Assembly (NCBI RefSeq): GCF_910592395.1
Contig: NC_088312.1
Location: 5,642,001 to 5,706,000 of the forward strand
DNA length: 64,000 nt
From: Lineus longissimus
Lineage: Eukaryota; Nemertea; Pilidiophora; Heteronemertea; Lineidae
Direction: 5' to 3'
Shown piece after piece: positions 42,061-64,000 of this stretch. Both the position numbers and the translations under genes were made by a program. Position 1 is the first letter of the stretch, and the number at the start of each line of letters is the position of its first letter. A model generated the notes under the pieces. That model was not told the origin of the DNA and did no database searches. It saw nothing but the letters and a program-made list of their open reading frames with translations.

Positions 42061-45000
42061 TGATGTCCAGTTGGTGTTGTAGCGTTCTTATGAATATGAA
42101 AGCTCTCGAATAGGACTTGGTAGCCTTTATAGGCAAAGCCTTGTCCATTGTACTGTCCAAAACCATGTTTTAGTATAGTCTAAAGGCCCTTTCATAAAAT
42201 TGGACAATGGTACGCTCGTTATAAGACAGGACAGAGTCGGTTGACCTCCTTCTTTGTCATTTCAGGTAGTCAACTGCACTTGTCATACTAGTAGTTGCTT
42301 TCTTTGGGTAATAAAAGGAGTGTAGGCCTACCACAGCCACTGTACAATTGAGTCTGAATCAAGAAGTAAAAGACAGATTTGGTATAGACAACAATTTATT
42401 AACACCAAGATGATACTGTCCTACACAAGGCAATAAATACACATGATACAAATGTATTCAATGCGTTGCTCGAACACAAACATGCCTATCAACAGTCCAT
42501 CACAATCCATCAATGACGTCTGCTGATTTCACTCACTATTGTTGACCTTGACTGTTGACCTTGATATCTGACCAACATCAATCTCCACCATACAATGTAC
42601 ATTTTCGTGTATGGATCACGTACAAGCTAATTTAGTAGTTTTTGTGTGGGAATCAGGTAAATCGTCATTGATGAGAGCAATTATTGTGACCTTCAAACAC
42701 TGATCAAGTCAGAGGCAAGTTGTTCTTTTGTTCACAACATTACCACCAGGGGACATATGTTTAAGAGAACAGAACCTTTTGAGTGATTTTGAATTTTATG
42801 TAAATATACATTCACTCTAAGTGTAAGAATAGGCCAAGAGCAGCAAATTTTTTGTTTTTGATTGTTCGTTTAAAAACAAATCAAAGAATTTGATCGATAT
42901 TAAAGACCCTGAAAATGATGAATTTCCAAGGTCACATTTCAGAGAAAGATTAGTGAAAATCCCTTCCACCTCAGACAGAACCAGCTTACCCTCGCAGTAT
43001 TTTGATAATTTTGCAAAGCGAAGCCAAATAATGAGAATAGCGAACGGTGGGTTTGCTTGATTAAAACAGGCGAGACCCCTGGTGGTGATATTGGAACTTA
43101 TCATGGAATGGTCAAGAAAAATGATGTAATAAATATGGAGATACAATATATCCCTGCTATATTCATACAACTCCAATGGATGGCGCAATGACCAACTAAG
43201 GACCACATTTCAAAGTCGTAATTGACTTGTGCGTATGAAACAGTCTGCCTCAACAACAAGTTGGAATATTTTCAGGCCAATTTTGAGGCGTGTATCATAA
43301 TCAGATGACAAAAGCACGTCATTTCAAGTTACCAAAATTGTTGATCAGATTTTGCATTGAAACAAAACAACCAATGATATATTAAGAACAAATTTTGTCT
43401 TCATACTTTTTCTATATTCTTCACACGAAAACTTGCATTTTTGTCATCACAGAGGCAGACATGATCCATGTCCATTTCTTTCATCGCACATGCCCCCACC
43501 CTGCATCTAGAAATTCTCAGCTGGACATACCAATACTCACTGTAACTTTAATATTTTGGAACTTTGATAAAAACTTTTTTTTTAATTTTTCATATTTAGG
43601 TTGGGAGGCATGGACATGTCTCTACCCTATCACTTATCACAGCTTAATATTGAATTATATAAATTGGTTATGATACAAAAATCTATTGCTTGTGTGACAT
43701 GCAGACACATACATAGTTGATATGGTTATTACAAGGCCTTGCATCCTAATCCTGCACTAACTAAGACCAATTCCCAAGGTTAATTTATGATTATTTTTAA
43801 ACCTTGAAAGGAAGTGATTTTGATCGAGCTTTTCAACAGACAGTTCAAACTGGGCCTAGTTTTGACTTTAGTGTATATGGGTACATCAGACTAAATGACC
43901 AAGGCCACATTGACACACTGGAGAACAAAAGAGTCGGAACTCATATGCCTCATTTACGAAAGTCACTGCATCATTCTACATTGGCTCCAAGTCAAACTGC
44001 ACCAATTTCTACATCGGTACCATTTCAACTCAAACTGCACCAATTACCACATTGGTCTCCTGCTCCAGTCTGTTGTCTAGATAGGGTGCAAGACCCACTG
44101 TGTTCAGAGTCAAAAAGCCTCTCGCATGCCGGAGCAGAAGGGTTAAAAATGTTATCACATAATCACGTTGAACTATTACAGTCTTATACATTAATTTTCA
44201 TGCACGTTTTACAATATGTACAATTAGATACACACGCAATGACTTCAATTAATGACATCAATAAGAACCAACTTTGAAATCTATATAAACTGAAGGCAGA
44301 AAGTCATAGTGCAGCTGATTGCGAGCAATGATTAATAAGCAGTTGTAGCTTTATACTAAGGTAATGAATTGGCTAAAACGGTTCTTCAGCTTTGGACCAT
44401 TTTAATGCTGAACCTACATGTAACTTCTAGGCCTATCTGCTGTCAGCCCATTACATTAGATATAAAGTTTAGAAGGAGAGATAATGATCTAAGTATACTT
44501 GATTGTGTTAAAGATATGAAGCATTATGAAATTTCATACCAAAAACATATTGTGAATTTCAACTCATTCAGTGGAAAGGTACATTTATACAGTTATAAAA
44601 ATGTCGGAGTTTTTAAGTTTCAATTAACATTGAAATATGAACTGAGACATTCAAATAGGTGTTTTTTGTTATTGGCGTTCAGTCATGTTAAAATTTTGAT
44701 AAAAATATTGCATAATCAAATAAAAAAATTAAAAATGTTTTGAAAATCATCGAATAATTTGAACAAATAAAAACTTCTGCATTCTCAATCCTAATCCCCT
44801 GGATTTACAATGGACTGATCCACTTAATGGCAAGGTTGCAGTTGATTTTGGTAAAAAGGGGTGTAGAATTGAGAAATCGACAATGAAATGAGGTCCTGTT
44901 GTGTCACTAGCCAAACCAAGCAAACACTTACAACTTAAGCTGTGTAATATAATAAAATTCACCAACGCAATGCATCCTGGGAGCCCAACGAACATTTACA

Positions 45001-45224
45001 TATATCACAAAAAGGTCGGGCTACCAGCGTGCACTTTGGGACTAGAACTCAAGACAATGCCTCAAAAATAAATTTCTATATACATGAAGTCATAATCACA
45101 ACAACACAGTGGTTATTTACTTTACATATCATACATGCACCTTGTGATCCAATGAAAGGGGACAGCTGATACTAAAACATGGAAAGGCAGGTTTCCCGAC
45201 ACAACTGGAATGGCATATACATCT

Positions 45225-45400
45225 GCTTCCAGAGCGAAAAACGTCTGATTCCCGGAAAACATCTGCTAATCTGAAAACATCCGTTTCCAAATTGGAAAAC
45301 GTCTGCTTCCAGAATGGAAAACACACGCTTTCTCGAAAATGTATAAATGCTTCCCGGAAAACATCTTCCTCCTGGAAAATGCCTGTTTCTGAAGTCGGGC
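45225..45400. repeat. Degenerate ~28-bp minisatellite
   Basis: Six or so copies of ggaaaa(c/t)(g/a)tctgcttcc and variants occur (near 45253, 45292, 45315, 45353 and 45375). Divergence is high, so the array is old. Confidence 0.65.
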
Positions 45401-46904
45401 AGGGTCTGTGCTAAACAGAAGAATGGATACATGAAGAAGATGAAGGGAGCATGACCTTTACTACCATGGTTCAAATCAAGATTCCAACAATCCCTGTCCC
45501 CTCACAGAATTCAGACATACATGTACTATTAACCATCAGTACTAGATCCAAAAACAATGAAATTTACACTTTGAATATTGCACATTTAAGAATGATACCA
45601 AAAGGCAACTAGTGCTCAAGGTCCAGCATTAAATTTTGGCAATGGTGCGTGCTAACAATAACTCCACTGAAATAAACAGAGCTCCGTACACTGGGAACAC
45701 CTTGGTAGCGCCCACAGCGACGAAAGTATACTATCACATAGACATGAAAATTTCTACCAAACATTACTACGCCTAGCCTGCTCATGAGGAAGTAAAGCGT
45801 GATTTGGCCACAGTTTTGACAGTTTGTTTGTCCTAGTACAACAACACGGATCAGAAAGATCGATTAATAGCATTTCAAAATCCATTCCCCAAACAGTCAT
45901 GCACCCTTTGCTAACTATAGAACAGTTCAGAAAATGGCACTGGTACTTCAGTGACCCCAGCATTAAGTACAGAGACACAGAATTTAAGGTTCTGATGTTC
46001 GAATAACTTGTTCGTTGATGAAATGTCAAGAGAGTTGCCAATAGGTGGCACTGTGATCTGCAGCAACATAACATCGTCAAACTACTTGCGATGTTGGACA
46101 TTGTTATAGCTTCCAATAAAGATATCAAGCGGGTCTGGACAGAGATAACTGAGACTTGTTGAAATGAAATTTTTTTTCTTATCTCAAATTTGAATTGAAG
46201 ATGATCAACGAATTTACATCACTTTACAAATCACAAGTGTTTTTTTGTTGCTGTCGTTTATGCCAAAACCGGTGAAACACACCTGCAGTGTACTATGAAG
46301 ATATAGTGGACACCAATTGCACTGGACACTGATATGAAATTCGAGATGGCCCCCATAGCGGCCATATCATGAAGATATACATCATGTACAAGGTGTAACA
46401 TTAAAAGGTCAACACAGAGAGTAAAGTGATGGTAAAATGATATTTGGTAGTTACACCCCCTACTGGTTTCACACACAAGCCATCCTGATCAAGCTGCTGA
46501 GAAAGCAACAATCGATACGGCCTTACCCCGATCTGTTGTCATATTTACAGATCAAACCAATGATTATCACTCGCTGACAATTTTTATATTCGCTCACTTA
46601 AAATTCCTTTTCTTTCAATGAATATATGGCGAATCATAAGTATTTTGAAGACAATGCAAAGTTAAACTCAGGCAGTGTGCTCTATAATGCAATTGTTTTT
46701 GTGACCTCACTTTGCACCTCTTGCGATTAAAGAGGCAGCATCACATGGCATACTAACTGTCCACGGAATCGCGCTCAACTGGCACATAGGTAGAATTTAT
46801 TCCCACAAGTGCCATCCCTCACATTCAAGATTCCATAACATTTGATAATGATTCTGCCCAATACTAGTACGTGATACTAATCTCCACTCATAACTTCCAA
46901 TTCT

Positions 46905-47410
46905 TGGACCACACTCCACTTTACTCAGAATGACTTCTATTCATTCAAAAGCATTTCTGACCTCCAAACGAGGCCCAGTCTGAAAGTTGCTGTAATCTTC
47001 ATTTAAAGGCAAACCTGTTACAGTACTTCACTCTAGACCAATGACTTCACTCTAAAATGAAGCATTTACAAGCTAACAGCATCTGCTAACAGTAAGCTAG
47101 AAAAAGTCTATCTTCACTCGAAAATGAAAAATCCTTATTCAGAATAGAAGCCATACTTAACTCTGCAAACAAATCCTTATTCTAGGATTATACTTCACTC
47201 TATCTCTCTAAAGTGAAGCATTTACAATGATACAACCTTTACTCTAGAGTGAAACTTGAAACTTCACACTGACCTTTATTCTGAATAAAACCAGTACCAC
47301 ACTTTGAAATGCAGCATTAAAACCTTTATACTAGAATAAATCAATGTAGTCACTCTAAAATGAAGCATTCACAATTACTCTAGAATAAAACTTGTAGTTC
47401 ACTCAAAAAC
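46905..47410. repeat. Cluster of diverged palindromic motifs, TTCACTCTAGAGTGAA type
   Basis: Variants of cactctagaatgaa(gcatt) recur at least eight times in about 500 bases (near 47030, 47046, 47208, 47250, 47347 and 47378, among others). The consensus is close to a palindrome (tttactctagagtgaaa at 47249). On the minus strand this would lie in the synaptotagmin 3'UTR if the transcript extends that far. Confidence 0.6.
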
Positions 47411-47806
47411 AAAGTCTATCTACTCTTGGGTCTTGTCAACCTGGAATCCCATTCATATGAAGATTATGGCTAAGAATGACTTAATCATGATATAGTAATT
47501 AAATATCCTTAATTGATCATCTACTACATAATTTGATTTGATAATTCAGTTCACATTAATCTCATATTGCGTCCACACCACAACTGTCACAGCCCACACA
47601 CGTTTTTTTGTTCACACATGGACCTGTCAAAGATCAGGTGTATATTTTAGCATATAGAGTTTGACGTCACAACTTAATAGTTACAAGACAAAATTGTTCA
47701 AGACATATTTCTTAGACACTTGATAAGGATATCTTGCCTTGTTTATATGTCCAAGTTTTAATTAAACATAGTTAGTTTATAATTCATTTTAAGTAGAGTG
47801 GCCTCT

Positions 47807-62688
<14,882 letters not shown>

Positions 62689-64000
62689 CTAGAATTTTGA
62701 AAAGAATATGATTAGAGATATAGAATAGAATATATAGGACCAGAAAAAGCAAAAATATCTTAAAAGTGTGATCAAAATATAAACTTACTTTTCTCAAATA
62801 TTCATCTTACCATGTGTCCATTGATTGTGAATATCAAAGAAGAGTACATGGTTTACAATCTTACAATCAATGCTAAAAGGGGTGTGCAGGTCTTTTATAA
62901 ACCATCCTCTACAGTTTGAAACCTTAGATCTAAAAGGGGAAAGAACTGCCAGTTGTTGTTGGTTCATGTTACTATACATATCACAATACTGCAGGCACAC
63001 CCAACAATCAAGAAGTACGCAACCTTATAATGCGTAAACCTGATTTATTTGACATTTTCACCGGCACATGTTGAGTGACACTTTCGTACTGACACATGCC
63101 AATAACGGCTGTAGGCAACCATCCTATATTGATTTCAAAAGCATCAAACTATAGGGGAAATGTACAACACTATTCTCTGTACATTTAGCATGATATGCCA
63201 TCTCTTTCTCTTGATATTATGTGTGTTTCGTTTTGCAAAACACTCAATTTGATACAATTGGTGCTGATATTTGTTTGCCTTCTGAGCTTAACCTTGTTTA
63301 TCTAATATAAATGTCTCCAGGGTTTTTTCAGCACAGTTGGGTCCACAATCTTGAGAAATTAATTACAATTCTATTGAAGAAGCCCTCCAGAGCACGCCAA
63401 TCAAACCAGGCATATAAACGGAATGGAATCTCATCAGCAACGATTACCTTGACCCACAACAAGAGATATGGCAACGCCCAGAATCATGCTACGTCAAATA
63501 AGCATTTGTAAGCAATAGTCAAAGTTAGCCATCATGGTTACCAGGACTTTGCCATGAAACTCAAGTCAGTCAGACCAGGATTCGAACCGCAATCATCAGA
63601 GGGTGATAGTCAGGCATGTGTTAATTCTGAACTAAGGTTGTAGATCATATCAAACATGCTGCTCTTGTGGCCTCTCCCCAACTAATTGAGGGTATTGTTT
63701 AAAGGAACATGCAGCCTAGTTGCTCCTTTGCCAGCAATTTACAATATTCTTGATCTCTCATCAATGGGCCATGAAACGGAGATATTTCCATTAATTGGCA
63801 ACAAGAGTCGCCCATTTGCCACTGTCAGTTATTCAAGTTGTCATAGTAACATGTCTAATGATATTATTTTGCCCGTTCCCCAGTGAAGTCAACTGTATTT
63901 TATAGCGGATAATACTTAAAGGTCAGGTAATGAGAAACACGACCATGTACAGTTCTTTACATTAATTATGGTTGTCAACAACAAATTCAGCTTGGTGATT
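62689..64000. other. Synaptotagmin intron, right edge
   Basis: Upstream of the first C2A exon seen here, the acceptor is aaattctAG at 62689. I found no further synaptotagmin exon up to the edge, so the intron is at least 1.3 kb. A tRNA-like stretch near 63560-63640 (minus) may be a SINE relic. Confidence 0.5.

Larger units (their letters stand above)
42061..47806. other. Non-coding region between coiled-coil gene 2 and synaptotagmin
   Basis: No exon with recognisable domains. Part of it is probably the synaptotagmin 3'UTR; a minus-strand AATAAA lies near 46797 (gggaataaattc). The open frame 43804-44277 and others like it lack support. Confidence 0.5.

Noticed and set aside
43804-44277. Possible LINE reverse transcriptase remnant (SHCIILHWLQVKLH in one frame)
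   Set aside because: The ILHWL phrase resembles a common RT tail, but only a few residues match and there is no supporting sequence around.
45754-46128. 124-codon minus-strand frame with many Cys and Leu
   Set aside because: No domain, no splice or start context, and cysteine spacing unlike any zinc module in the window.
63555-63640. tRNA gene on the minus strand (ggttcgaatcc B box)
   Set aside because: A B-box-like sequence is present but a proper acceptor stem and anticodon arm could not be drawn; more likely a SINE relic.

Overview
This is eukaryotic, intron-rich, AT-leaning DNA from an animal. The genes are split by introns with ordinary GT-AG borders, and tRNA-derived SINEs, MITE-like inverted-repeat elements and minisatellites lie between and within them. 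A glutamate synthase (GOGAT) gene, which vertebrates lack, and an invertebrate-type synaptotagmin 1 with duplicated C2B exons point to a marine invertebrate, most likely a lophotrochozoan. I cannot name the species. No bacterial, viral or CRISPR features were seen.

Layout. (1) 1-7.6 kb: the 5' end of a GOGAT gene on the minus strand; it runs off the left edge. (2) 8.6-10.2 kb: a two-exon plus-strand gene for a 317-residue protein that I do not recognise. (3) 11.7-14.1 kb: a minisatellite of about 20 units of ~120 bp, with a 726-bp higher-order duplication. (4) 16.3-21.4 kb, plus strand: a coiled-coil gene with two alternative terminal exons, each carrying a related pair of zinc fingers. (5) 21.4-31 kb: gene-poor DNA with tandem repeats, SINE and nested MITE copies. 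(6) 31.2-40.9 kb, minus strand: a second coiled-coil gene, paralogous at its N-terminus to the first. Its two common exons are followed by a row of alternative terminal exons: six intact exons with a piggyBac-transposase-type cysteine-rich zinc domain, one exon with about ten C2H2 fingers, and at least three decayed copies. (7) 41.6-47.8 kb: the promoter region of that gene, then repeats. (8) 47.8-62.7 kb, minus strand: the two C2 domains of synaptotagmin 1, with two mutually exclusive C2B exons and an unusual lysine-rich 74-codon cassette that would open the first C2B calcium loop. The N-terminal exons lie beyond the right edge.

The most interesting system is the pair of convergent coiled-coil genes. 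Both have a 5'UTR intron just before the start codon, a first coding exon with the shared motif KG-x3-SQ-x-W-x-DL-x6-Y-x-A-x-LV and a coiled coil, an acidic serine-rich linker, and then terminal exons that all begin in phase 0 after an AG acceptor and all end in their own stop codon. This is the logic of lola or mod(mdg4) in flies: one oligomerising N-terminus joined by splicing to one of many DNA-binding C-termini. Here the C-terminal modules in the second gene are mainly transposase-derived zinc domains that have been duplicating and decaying in tandem. Function is inferred; exon borders were read by eye from splice consensus and reading phase.
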